Part shown: positions 8,245-15,682 of the stretch, one piece after another
Layout of the letters: every line of letters starts with the position of its first letter
Position numbering within the stretch: the stretch's first letter is position 1
Assembly: GCA_965225935.1 (NCBI GenBank)
Contig: CBDDCC010000015.1
Span: 310,001-374,000 of the forward strand
DNA: 64,000 bases
Direction: 5' to 3'
Origin: CALJXB01 sp965225935
GTDB taxonomy: Bacteria; Pseudomonadota; Alphaproteobacteria; Kiloniellales; JAKSDN01
Position numbers and translations under genes: made by a program
The notes under the pieces: model-generated
What the model was told of the DNA's origin: nothing
What the model saw: only the letters and a program-made list of their open reading frames with translations
Databases searched by the model: none

Positions 8245-8369
8245 GCCTCGGGCTGGGCGACGGCCGGCGACATCTCAAGACAAGATCTGAGAAAACAGCC
8301 GCATTAGGTTGATCTAGCAAAATTTATCAAGCCCGCCTTTGGCAGACATACGCGGAACCTACTAGATCC

Positions 8370-8663
8370 ATGCCCAACAGCAAGCAAGACGCGGCGCCCG
8401 GCCGTCCCCGGCGCCTCGGCATCCTCTTCAAGGCCGTCGGCCTGGTCGCCGCGGCGGGCTGGCTCGCCGCCGGCGGCCTGATGGCCGACAGGATGCTCGA
8501 CAAGAACCTGACCAGCTCTCTCAACGTGGCCCTGGTGCGCAGCCATTCCGAGCGCCATGCGCTCACCCTGGAGCTGGAGCGGGTGACGGGCGAGCTGCAA
8601 AGCCTGCAGCAGCGCCTCGAGGCCTACCAGGACCGGGACGAGCGGGCCCAGGCAGAGTTCTGA
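8370..8663 (+). CDS. single-pass membrane protein with coiled-coil tail
   Basis: 97 residues: a basic cytoplasmic start, one hydrophobic helix (about residues 18-42, FKAVGLVAAAGWLAAGGLM) and a heptad-patterned periplasmic helix (LTLELERVTGELQSLQQRLEAY). The bitopic plus coiled-coil arrangement resembles small envelope or division proteins, but no family is recognised. The ATG follows a moderately AT-rich 125-bp spacer after the GcrA-like gene, and the next gene is convergent. Confidence 0.6.
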   Translation: MPNSKQDAAPGRPRRLGILFKAVGLVAAAGWLAAGGLMADRMLDKNLTSSLNVALVRSHSERHALTLELERVTGELQSLQQRLEAYQDRDERAQAEF

Positions 8664-8706
8664 TACCGGGTCCGGACCCCGCCCGGAGCCGCCGTCCCGC
8701 CAGCGG

Positions 8707-9081
8707 CTAGGCGCCCGCCGGCAGGGTCCGCGCTAGGACCTCCCGCACCTCGGTCTCGGTGAAGGGCTTCTCCAGGATCGCGTCCGCGCCGAACATGCGC
8801 GCGACCCCCGCCGACCAACTGCGGCTCATGATGCCGTGGTCCGCCATGGCGACGATGGGGAAGCTCGCTTTCGTTTCCCTGATCGCCTTCATGGTCTCCA
8901 GGCCGTTCATCTCCGGCATGACGATGTCCAGCAGCAGTACGTCCGGCTCGAAGAACTGGACCAGCCGGAGCGCTTCGCCGCCGTGCCGGGCCTCCAGCAC
9001 TTCATGCCCCTCGGCCCGCAGAACGCCGCGCAGAAAACCGCGGACCTCCCCGTCGTCGTCGGCTATGAGAACCGTCGCCAT
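8707..9081 (-). CDS. single-domain response regulator (CheY-like receiver)
   Basis: 124 residues from the ATG at 9081, which matches the usual start two residues before the first strand; the frame is open further upstream. The acidic pocket DDD (8-10), phospho-acceptor Asp52 (LLLDIVMP) and Lys105 (EKPF) are present. The position normally holding the conserved Ser/Thr is Met79 (IVAMAD), which may weaken the usual Thr/Tyr switch coupling. There is no output domain and no adjacent histidine kinase, so it probably works by protein-protein contact with a kinase encoded elsewhere. Confidence 0.85.
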   Translation of the reverse strand: MATVLIADDDGEVRGFLRGVLRAEGHEVLEARHGGEALRLVQFFEPDVLLLDIVMPEMNGLETMKAIRETKASFPIVAMADHGIMSRSWSAGVARMFGADAILEKPFTETEVREVLARTLPAGA

Positions 9082-9365
9082 GCCAGATTGCCTCGCGATG
9101 CCCGTGCGCGCCACGTGCCCGGACGACGCAGCCTCCGCCGATTGGTCTGCGCCCCTCCGTTCGGCGGTTAAGCACGCCGTCCGAGCATTTCCTTACCTAG
9201 ATGCGAGGATTGGGTTAGGCTTGATACTGCCTGCCAGTTCCTTGATTTCCGCTGCCAAGGCCCGAAAGGCGGCTGGGCCCCGCGGGTCGGGAAACTCGCA
9301 ATAGTCGGGTCCGGGCCCGCGGCGGCGAGTCGGGGCTCGCGCGCCGGCCGCAAGCGGGATCTTCC

Positions 9366-10379
9366 ATGCCGAAAGTCCGCAAAGTGCACACCGCCTGGGC
9401 CCGCCAGATCGCAAGGCGTCTGGAGGCCCGAGGCCGTCCTGCCGAGCTGATCCTGCGGGAGGCCGGGCTCGATCCCGAGGTGGTGAACGACCCGGAAGGG
9501 CGCATCCCTTTCGCCAAGCAGGCGGTTCTCTTCCAGGCGGCCGCGGCCCACCTGGGCGATCCCTGCTTCGGGTTCCACTTCGGCGCCAGCGTCGATCCGC
9601 TGGACGTTGGCGCGCTCGGCTATCTGGGGAAGAGCTCGGCGACGCTGGGCGACAGCCTGCGCAACATCTCATCCTACCTCCGGGTCGCCACCGAAGGCGT
9701 GCGGGCGACCCTCGTGCTGGAGGAACCGCTGGCGGTCTTCCAGGTCGAGACGATCGACCCGGATGTCCGCGCCGAACAGCAGATGTCCGAGTTCGGTCTC
9801 GCCCTGGTCCTCAGTTTCCTGCGCCAGATCTCGGGGCGGCGCCTCGCGCCCGAGTGGGTCGAGTTCAACCACGAGCGCAAGGAGCAGCTGGAGGACTTCG
9901 TCCGGTTCGTCGGCGCACCGGTGCGCTTCGGCCAGCCGCGGCGCGCCATCGTGCTGAGCCGGCGCCAGCTCGAGCTGCCGTCCCGGTCGGCGGATCCGCG
10001 CCTGCTGCGCATCCTCAAGGCCTACTGCGAGGAGGTCCTCGCCAAGCAGACACGCCAGGCCGACCTGCGGGCCGAGGTCGAGCACCTGATCGCGACGCAG
10101 CTGCCCACGGGCACCCTCGCCTGCGATCTGGTGGCGCGCGAGCTGGGCATGAGCGAGCGCACCCTGGCCCGGCGGCTGAGCCGCTCGGGCACCTCGTTCA
10201 GCCGCATTCTGGACGAGGTGCGACGGAAGCTGGCGTTGCGCTACCTGGCCGAGCCGGGGGCACGGCCCTCCCAGATTGCCTACCTGCTCGGCTATTCCGA
10301 GCAAAGCGCCTTCAACCACGCCTTCCAGCGCTGGACCGGCCGGTCCCCCTCCAGGCATGTCGCCGAAGGTGCGGACTAG
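9366..10379 (+). CDS. AraC-family transcriptional regulator (OruR/ArcS-like, arabinose-binding-type N-domain)
   Basis: 337 residues. The N-terminal two-thirds has the ligand-binding-like domain of the AraC_binding_2 group (FGFHFGASVDPLDVGALGYL near residue 70), with no obvious effector. The C-terminal 100 residues form the double HTH: CDLVARELGMSERTLARRL and the second helix-turn-helix with IAYLLGYSEQSAFNHAFQRW. The length is normal. The divergent receiver gene lies 285 bases upstream. The regulated genes cannot be named from context. Confidence 0.87.
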   Translation: MPKVRKVHTAWARQIARRLEARGRPAELILREAGLDPEVVNDPEGRIPFAKQAVLFQAAAAHLGDPCFGFHFGASVDPLDVGALGYLGKSSATLGDSLRNISSYLRVATEGVRATLVLEEPLAVFQVETIDPDVRAEQQMSEFGLALVLSFLRQISGRRLAPEWVEFNHERKEQLEDFVRFVGAPVRFGQPRRAIVLSRRQLELPSRSADPRLLRILKAYCEEVLAKQTRQADLRAEVEHLIATQLPTGTLACDLVARELGMSERTLARRLSRSGTSFSRILDEVRRKLALRYLAEPGARPSQIAYLLGYSEQSAFNHAFQRWTGRSPSRHVAEGAD

Positions 10380-10481
10380 AAACACCGGGGCCGGCTCCGC
10401 AACGAAGCGCTCCGGGCGACGGTCCGATCGACCAGCTAGATGCCTCTCGTTGGGCCCACCGGGGTGTGGACGCGCAAGCGC

Positions 10482-10757
10482 CTACTGGCTGGTCTGGCCG
10501 TCGTAGTAACCGCGCTCGTAGGCCTGCTCCTCGGACTGCTTGTGCTGGTCCCAGAGGTAGCCGCCCGCGAGCCCGGCCGCGCCGCCGAGGGCCGCACCCC
10601 ACGGCGTGCTGCCGGCTATGGCGCCGATCACGGCGCCAGCGCCCGCGCCGATCGCGCCGCCGCTGAGCGTCCGCTGCTCGGTATCGGACATGCCGGCGCA
10701 GCCGCCGAGCAGCAGTGAGGGGAGAACGATGCATAGAACCAAAGGCAGTCTCGACAT
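10482..10757 (-). CDS. glycine-zipper lipoprotein
   Basis: 91 residues. A lipoprotein signal with lipobox LLGGC (Cys about residue 20) is followed by a glycine-zipper helix pair (GGAIGAGAGAVIGAIAGSTP, then GAALGGAAGLAGGYLWD) that typically inserts in or spans the outer membrane. The C-terminal tail is polar and tyrosine-rich. Such YMGG/OmpA-like glycine-zipper lipoproteins are common in proteobacteria and generally lack known function. It stands with two other small exported-protein genes on the same strand. Confidence 0.8.
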   Translation of the reverse strand: MSRLPLVLCIVLPSLLLGGCAGMSDTEQRTLSGGAIGAGAGAVIGAIAGSTPWGAALGGAAGLAGGYLWDQHKQSEEQAYERGYYDGQTSQ

Positions 10758-10818
10758 GGGGATCTCCCCGAAAGGTGGTCTGGAGGTCTGGTGCGATAGG
10801 CTCGGGGCGCGTTCCCTC

Positions 10819-11235
10819 CTAGGCCCCGCAGGGGAAGCGGTCCATCAGCCAGCGCAGCATGGTGTCGACGGCCTCTTCCTCCATGTACCGGGGATTGTCG
10901 ACCACCCAGGCGATGAAATCGGTGACGGCCTCGTCGCGGCTCGGCGCCGGATCGGACATGCAGGTCATGGGCTCGGCGCCGGGACCGCTGGTGGAGAGCA
11001 GATGATAGTGATAGGCCCCGACCAGATAGCCGTGGCAGAAGTGGACGGCCTCCTCGTGGAGCGGATCCTCCGGGACCGTGGTGCAGAGCGCCACCAGGTC
11101 GCGGCTGTTGTCGACGACGAAGTGCTTCGGCTCCGCCGCGCCGGCTGGCCCGGTCGACAAAGCAACAGCGCAGACCGCGGCGATCAGGGCGAGTCCCGCC
11201 AGGGCCGTCTCGAAGGTCTTTCGGGCGAACGTCAT
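10819..11235 (-). CDS. Rap1a/Tai-like secreted protein
   Basis: 138 residues with a signal peptide (hydrophobic segment about residues 12-33, cleaved after GAAEP-type site). The mature part has the Rap1a/Tai immunity-protein layout: a cysteine in the first helix (LVALCTT), FCHGYLVGAYHYH, a central TCM.DPAPS segment and a final helix ending RWLMDRFPC, with four cysteines likely in disulfides. Rap1a proteins neutralise type VI amidase effectors, but many Rap1a-fold proteins stand alone. No T6SS gene is visible here, so the immunity function is only a family-based guess. Confidence 0.65.
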   Translation of the reverse strand: MTFARKTFETALAGLALIAAVCAVALSTGPAGAAEPKHFVVDNSRDLVALCTTVPEDPLHEEAVHFCHGYLVGAYHYHLLSTSGPGAEPMTCMSDPAPSRDEAVTDFIAWVVDNPRYMEEEAVDTMLRWLMDRFPCGA

Positions 11236-11263
11236 AGGCTACCCCCTCCCCGCTGGCGCGCGC

Positions 11264-11650
11264 TCAGCGCACCTTCCATTCGTTCGTGCCCTCGATCCGG
11301 CAGCGGTCGGACACGAAATTGAGCTTGTCGGCGATGCCGTCCCGGGCGATCTCGTGTTTCAGCTTGCGGCAGTCCAGGTTCTGGCCCTGGTAGTCGTAGG
11401 CGTAGATCCGCACCAAGGTCACGGTGCCGCTGGTGCCGCTCTTCGGCGAGGTCCAGGACTCCGTGTCGCCGACAGCCCTGGTCTCGTCCGTGTAGAGCTT
11501 GGCCGAGGCCGACTTGAGCTGATCCAGATCCGCGGCCGACATCTCGAAGCCCGTGCGGCCGAAGACGTTCATCTGGGCCCCCGCGAGTCCGGCCGAAAGG
11601 GACAGCGACAAAAGCGCCAGGGCAATGCTGGTGAGGAACCGGTTGGTCAT
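11264..11650 (-). CDS. 17-kDa-surface-antigen-like exported protein
   Basis: 128 residues from the ATG at 11650, which places a signal peptide right at the N-terminus (cleavage near GLAGAQ); the upstream-extended frame has no signal. The C-terminal half shows the pattern SWTSPKSGTSGTVTLVRIY followed by CRK and a final CRIEGTNEW, resembling the C-terminal domain of rickettsial-type 17-kDa surface antigens (W.NP.SG.SG.V, then CR). The two cysteine pairs could form disulfides. The protein is envelope-associated; its function is unknown. Confidence 0.6.
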   Translation of the reverse strand: MTNRFLTSIALALLSLSLSAGLAGAQMNVFGRTGFEMSAADLDQLKSASAKLYTDETRAVGDTESWTSPKSGTSGTVTLVRIYAYDYQGQNLDCRKLKHEIARDGIADKLNFVSDRCRIEGTNEWKVR

Positions 11651-11838
11651 GGCGGCGCGTCCCCCGTCTGCTGCCGCTATTGCGACGGAATGCCAGGAAA
11701 ATGACAGACCCGCGCTGACCTGTCCACGGCGCTGATACGGCGGCAGAGAGACGGCGCGGCGCGGCCATGAAAACCGCCGTCGGCGTCGGCGCTCCGACGA
11801 CCGGGAGTTCAACCTGGCGGCAGGGCTGGGCAAGAAGA

Positions 11839-11867
11839 TGTTGCGAACGCGACGCATTCTCATTACA
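11839..11867. promoter_or_regulatory. candidate Fur-family (metal sensor) operator upstream of NiSOD cassette
   Basis: An imperfect palindrome, TGCGAA and TTCTCA arms (5 of 6 matched) separated by 9 bases, lies about 70 bases before the first gene of the cassette. Read on the minus strand it includes AATGAGAATGC, similar to Fur-type half-sites. Nickel-type superoxide dismutases are often controlled by the Fur-family sensor Nur, hence the suggestion. The match is weak. Confidence 0.28.
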
Positions 11868-11937
11868 AGACAAGAACAACCCTGAGAACGATGGGAGTTC
11901 ACCTTGCCCCCTTACGGGACGGGTCCGGAGAGGCACG

Positions 11938-12357
11938 ATGAAACCTAGCGGGACGCTCGCCTTGTCGCTGGCGCTCTCGACGATCTTGGCGTCCACCGCG
12001 GCGGTTGCCGCACCCGATCATGCGGCGGGCGGGTCCGGGTTCCTCCACGTCGTCGGCGACGCGAACCACTTCACCGGCTTTCTCCTCGCGGGCGCGATGG
12101 GCGGGTTCTACGTCCACCTCTCCGGCAGATGGCTCCTGCCTTGCGCCACCATGCTTCCCTTGGCGGTCCTGGCGAGCCATGCGCACGCGCCGGTCACGAC
12201 CGGTGACGGCCTGCTTTTCGCCAGCGGGTTCCTGGCCGCCGGACTCTTGCTCGCGCTCGCGGCCGCCCGCCTCGCCCTCGGTCTCGCGGAAGCACGGGCC
12301 GGCCGCCGAGGCGATCGCTCGACCCCCATCCGCCCCAGCAATCGGGAGTCCCGCTAG
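11938..12357 (+). CDS. HupE/UreJ-like membrane protein (putative nickel permease, short form)
   Basis: 139 residues from the ATG at 11938, preceded by GGAGAGG. A signal peptide (to VAAPDHA) is followed by about three hydrophobic helices. The segment GGSGFLHVVGDANHFTGFLLAG resembles the first helix of HupE/UreJ nickel permeases (HPxxGxDH), though the consensus is altered to HVVGDANH. The protein is shorter than the usual 190 residues, and its tail is basic and polar. It overlaps the sodN start region by only a base gap, so it belongs to the NiSOD operon, where nickel supply would make sense. Confidence 0.65.
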   Translation: MKPSGTLALSLALSTILASTAAVAAPDHAAGGSGFLHVVGDANHFTGFLLAGAMGGFYVHLSGRWLLPCATMLPLAVLASHAHAPVTTGDGLLFASGFLAAGLLLALAAARLALGLAEARAGRRGDRSTPIRPSNRESR

Positions 12358-12358
12358 C

Positions 12359-12859
12359 ATGATCTACGGCCTCGTTCGCGCCCTCGACGCGGTGGCGGAC
12401 GTCGCGACCGTGGACGCCCACTGCGACATCCCCTGCAAGATCTACGATCCGGCGCCGGGGCAGATCGCCGCGCTGTCCGTCGTGCGCCTCATGGACATCA
12501 TGGCCGAGGCGGCGGGCGGCGACAGTCCTCCGTCGCTCGAGGCCCAGAACACCATCGCGCGCTGCATAGCCCGCAAGGAGGAAGAGGCTGAGAAGGTCAA
12601 GCACGAGGTCCGGATCATCTGGGGCGACTACTTCAAGACACCGCAGATCGAGGCCTTCCCCGAGATTCACGACCTGACGCACCGCATCATGCAACAGGCC
12701 AGCGCCTGCAAGCAGGGGACGGCCCGCGGCGAGGGCGAGGCGCTCGTCGAGCTGATCAACCGTTTCGCCGAGATCTTCTGGGAGACGAAGGGCATCGACA
12801 CGCTGCGTCTCGACTGTCCCTACCCGCCCAACCTTCCGACAGTCTATCCGGCGCTTTGA
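12359..12859 (+). CDS. sodN: nickel superoxide dismutase (NiSOD) precursor
   Basis: 166 residues. The nickel hook HCDIPCKIYDP begins at residue 21 and supplies the ligands of the family (His1, Cys2 and Cys6 of the mature enzyme, with Asp3, Pro5 and Tyr9). A 20-residue leader ending TVDA precedes it and must be removed to free the His1 amino group. The rest is the four-helix bundle (IARCIARKEEEAEKVKHEV, WGDYF, HRIMQQASACKQG). The product converts superoxide to peroxide and oxygen, probably in the cytoplasm. The start ATG follows the upstream gene by one base, and the maturation protease follows 4 bases after the stop. Confidence 0.95.
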   Translation: MIYGLVRALDAVADVATVDAHCDIPCKIYDPAPGQIAALSVVRLMDIMAEAAGGDSPPSLEAQNTIARCIARKEEEAEKVKHEVRIIWGDYFKTPQIEAFPEIHDLTHRIMQQASACKQGTARGEGEALVELINRFAEIFWETKGIDTLRLDCPYPPNLPTVYPAL

Positions 12860-12863
12860 TGCC

Positions 12864-13349
12864 ATGGTCTTCGGCTGGAAGCTGATGAGGATCCGGGGCC
12901 ACAGCATGACGCCGGCGCTCGCGGACGGCGACTACGCCATCGCGAGGCGGCTGCGGTCCGCCCCGCAGGCCGCCGAGGGCACGGGCGGCGCGCTTGCCGA
13001 GGGCGACGTCGTCGAGGCCCATCACCCCGACCACGGTCCCATTGTCAAGCGCGTCGAAACCCTGGGCGCCGGCCACGTCCGTCTCCGGGGCGACGCCGCG
13101 CGTTCGGCGGACCCGGACGGTCTCGGCCAGATCCCGCTTTCGCGTATCCGGGCGTGTCTCGTCTGGCGCATCTCACCGGACGGCCTGTCCCGCATCGGCG
13201 CATCCCGTCCAAGGCTGCGCCACCTGATGGCCGATCGCATCGCCAGGGACCCGGGCGAGAGCGCGGCTCACGGAAACCAGGCCAGATCCGGGCGCCGAAG
13301 GAGCGCACACGATATCGTCGTGAGGAATGTGCTGCCGGACAAGGGGTAG
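12864..13349 (+). CDS. sodX: NiSOD maturation protease (S24/S26 signal-peptidase-like)
   Basis: 161 residues. GHSMTPAL carries the nucleophile Ser14 and IVKRVETLG the general base Lys62, the Ser-Lys dyad of S26 peptidases; a GDxxR-like strand (LRGDAARSADPDG) follows. There is no transmembrane anchor, as expected for the soluble protease that cleaves the SodN leader. The C-terminal 45 residues are arginine-rich and probably disordered, longer than in most family members. Placement directly after sodN fixes the assignment. Confidence 0.92.
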   Translation: MVFGWKLMRIRGHSMTPALADGDYAIARRLRSAPQAAEGTGGALAEGDVVEAHHPDHGPIVKRVETLGAGHVRLRGDAARSADPDGLGQIPLSRIRACLVWRISPDGLSRIGASRPRLRHLMADRIARDPGESAAHGNQARSGRRRSAHDIVVRNVLPDKG

Positions 13350-13397
13350 AAGGCGTGACCTGCACTCAGCGGTCGCCGCGTCCTGCACGAGCAGGCG

Positions 13398-14159
13398 TCA
13401 GAGGCGACCCAGTGCGACGGGCGAAATGCACTCCAGGCGGCCATAGCTGTCGATGCCGTATTGCCCGTGGGCCTCGTCGCCTTTGAAGGTCAGATTGATC
13501 GCGAGGAATCGAGGCGCTGGGACACTCGAGTAGGCCACTTTCTTGGCGCCTCTCGCCTTGACGACTCCTTTCGAGGGGTTCACCGATCCGCGAACGTCAT
13601 ACTCCACTTCGTCGCGCCAGATGGTCCCGACCAGGTCTCGGCCCTCGACCTGCAAATCCATCGCCCACGTGCTGCCGCAGGCGTCCTGGGCTGCCTGGCC
13701 AACCCATCGTTGTCCCGACGGCGAGGCGACCGGGACACCGTTGACCTGCCCGTTGACGTGGTTCGCCGGTCCGCCCGCCACTGGAAGCAAGGTGAGGTTC
13801 ACGTACTCCGGGTACTTGTTGTCCGCGCCGGAGGCGGAATCGATGGCCCAGCCGATGCCTCCGCCAAGGACGATGTTGCCCCAGGTGGCGCCCTCGATGT
13901 CTGAGTCCAGATTGGCCCGCGTGACCTCGTAACCCTCCTTGCGGCACTCGACGACCATGTCGTGCTTGGTCTTCTCCACCACGGCGCCGCCCGGGGAGGT
14001 GACGTTGGCGACGACCCGGCCCTCCCGCAAGAACTGGCATTGAGCGCCGGCAGGGTTGGTCTGGACCGTGATGGTCTGCGATGTCCCTTCGACAATCGAG
14101 GCACACGCCTGCAGGCCGAGCAGCAGTACCGGGAGGAGCAGGAGTCTGATTCGTCGCAT
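13398..14159 (-). CDS. lipoprotein with PEGA-like N-terminal domain
   Basis: 253 residues. Lipobox LQACAS (Cys19) is followed by IVEGTSQTITVQTNPAGAQC, a segment shared by many proteobacterial lipoproteins with a PEGA-like beta domain (NPAGAQCQFLREG, KTKHDMVVECRKEGYE). A glycine-rich hydrophobic loop (GGGIGWAIDSASG) follows, then a second beta-rich domain (about residues 145-250) with cysteines in DACGSTW and LECISP. Surface-attached envelope protein of unknown role. It is convergent with sodX, and both genes end within 50 bases of each other. Confidence 0.7.
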   Translation of the reverse strand: MRRIRLLLLPVLLLGLQACASIVEGTSQTITVQTNPAGAQCQFLREGRVVANVTSPGGAVVEKTKHDMVVECRKEGYEVTRANLDSDIEGATWGNIVLGGGIGWAIDSASGADNKYPEYVNLTLLPVAGGPANHVNGQVNGVPVASPSGQRWVGQAAQDACGSTWAMDLQVEGRDLVGTIWRDEVEYDVRGSVNPSKGVVKARGAKKVAYSSVPAPRFLAINLTFKGDEAHGQYGIDSYGRLECISPVALGRL

Positions 14160-14452
14160 CCGCCATTAATGGCGGATAAGATTTAACTATGAGTGAAAAT
14201 CTTGCCGTACCGCGTTTCCCAAAGGTTGCTGTAGCCACCGATCAATTGCCGCAACATGCATGCACGTTCGAATTGAAGCGAACCCGCCTGGCCGGCCCAA
14301 GAAGAGAGAGGCCCCGTGGGGCCCGCTCGAAGATCTTTCGGCGGAGGTCGTTCGAGCGAACGCCACTGACCAACCTCCCCAACCACCGGGGCCGGCGCTC
14401 TGGGCAAAGGTGCTCTGGGCAAAGGACCGCCCTGTGTCACACTCAAGAGCCC
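14160..14452. other. intergenic region upstream of lipoprotein gene
   Basis: Slightly AT-richer near 14160-14260, consistent with the lipoprotein promoter. No further gene, RNA or repeat recognised. Confidence 0.3.
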
Positions 14453-14980
14453 TCAATCGGCAGCGGGTTGCGCCTGGGCTTCCTTCTCCCTCGTCACGCA
14501 CGCGCACGACATGGCGAGCGTGAAACGACCCGCCCGGCTTTGCTGCAGCTGGCAATAGGAGATGATCTTGCCGCAGCCGTTGTCTTCGCACCAAAACTCC
14601 TTACCGTTCATCATCAACTGGCATATGGGTGCGTCCGGGTGGGGCTGATCGAAGTCGCAGGAGCACCGAAAGCTATGGATGGTTTGTTTTCTGTTCGGGT
14701 CCGCGGAGGTTGACAAGACGACCTTGCAGAAATGTTCCGGCATATCGAGGCACAAGGCCCGTGCCGCGATGAGTTTTTCTCCCCTGAGCTCCATTGGCCA
14801 GAACTCGACCACGAGGCCCTTCGGCTCGAGACGCCCCACGTGCGTCGCGTCCTTCACGAACTGCTTGATGTCATCAGTGTCGAAAAGAAAGACGTCACCT
14901 TCATCGAGCTCAATCGCTTGTCCCTCCTTCAACTGATTGAGAGCAATTATTCGTCGCGGCATCACAGCTTGGAGTTCCAT
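14453..14980 (-). CDS. cysteine-rich protein, probable metal-binding, unknown family
   Basis: 175 residues from an ATG with a strong GAGGAGAGG ribosome site. The N-terminal half is a beta-rich, acidic domain without cysteines. The C-terminal half holds ten cysteines, in part as CxC and CxxxxC pairs (FRCSCDF, WCEDNGCGK, ISYCQLQ, MSCACV), with PHPDAPIC between. This spacing suggests one or two zinc or Fe-S sites rather than secretion disulfides, since no signal peptide exists. Base composition is lower in GC than the neighbours. No family recognised. Confidence 0.6.
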   Translation of the reverse strand: MELQAVMPRRIIALNQLKEGQAIELDEGDVFLFDTDDIKQFVKDATHVGRLEPKGLVVEFWPMELRGEKLIAARALCLDMPEHFCKVVLSTSADPNRKQTIHSFRCSCDFDQPHPDAPICQLMMNGKEFWCEDNGCGKIISYCQLQQSRAGRFTLAMSCACVTREKEAQAQPAAD

Positions 14981-15439
14981 TTGCCCCCTCTCCTCTATGA
15001 TGAGCCGACTCCCGACGACCTTTGTCCTTCAGATCCACCATGTCGTGAGGTGCTAGCTCGTCGATTGTATAATCAGCTTGGCATTCTCTCAAATAGTGCG
15101 CAACCTATACTGGCAGCCAGACTTGGCAGGTGCATCGGCACCGGGCGGCTCCCGATCAAAACCAAGCCCGCCGGAGAGCCGGGTCAGGGACACCAGCCGA
15201 AACACCGCAGGCGATCCCGATTCCTAGACCGGGCTCGACATGGGAGAGCGGAGACAGGCTATCAAGAGTGAGGCCTTTCGGTGAACGAGCGCGGCGACGG
15301 CGATCGCAACCGGCCCGGCGCCCGAGAGAACCGGCCCGATGGGCAAGACCCGCGAACGGTGCTGCTGCTGCAGCTACGCTGCAAAGACCGGCTTGAACCA
15401 GCAGCAAGCGACGTTCGAGCCACAAGCGCCAGGGATGAC
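14981..15439. other. intergenic region without recognisable gene
   Basis: Between the cysteine-rich protein and tRNA-Lys I see only overlapping short frames lacking domain signatures. There is an AT-richer patch around 15055-15115 (promoter for the cysteine-rich gene on the minus strand is more likely near 14990-15070). No hairpin with a T-run was noticed. Confidence 0.3.
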
Positions 15440-15515
15440 TGGTAGGCCCGGCAGGGATCGAACCTGCGACACCCTGATTAAAAGTCAGGTGCTCTACCGA
15501 CTGAGCTACGGGCCC
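15440..15515 (-). tRNA. tRNA-Lys (anticodon TTT)
   Basis: Minus-strand cloverleaf: acceptor GGGCCCG pairing with CGGGCCT (outermost G-U), D-arm GCTCAGTCGGTAGAGC, anticodon stem CCTGA/TCAGG with loop CTTTTAA (anticodon TTT), T-arm with TTCGATC, discriminator A and genome-encoded CCA. It decodes AAA and AAG. Confidence 0.97.
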
Positions 15516-15682
15516 CCAAACGCGCCGCACGTGCCGACCGAGCGGACGGATCGCCCTGCGCGGACGGATCGCTCTCCGCGGACGGGCCGCCCGGGCGCGG
15601 CGGCGGCGACATTAGGGCGGCCGTTGGGCCCGGTCAACCGGGCGCCGGACGGTCCGGGCGGCTTGCCGGCCTCCGCGCTCTG

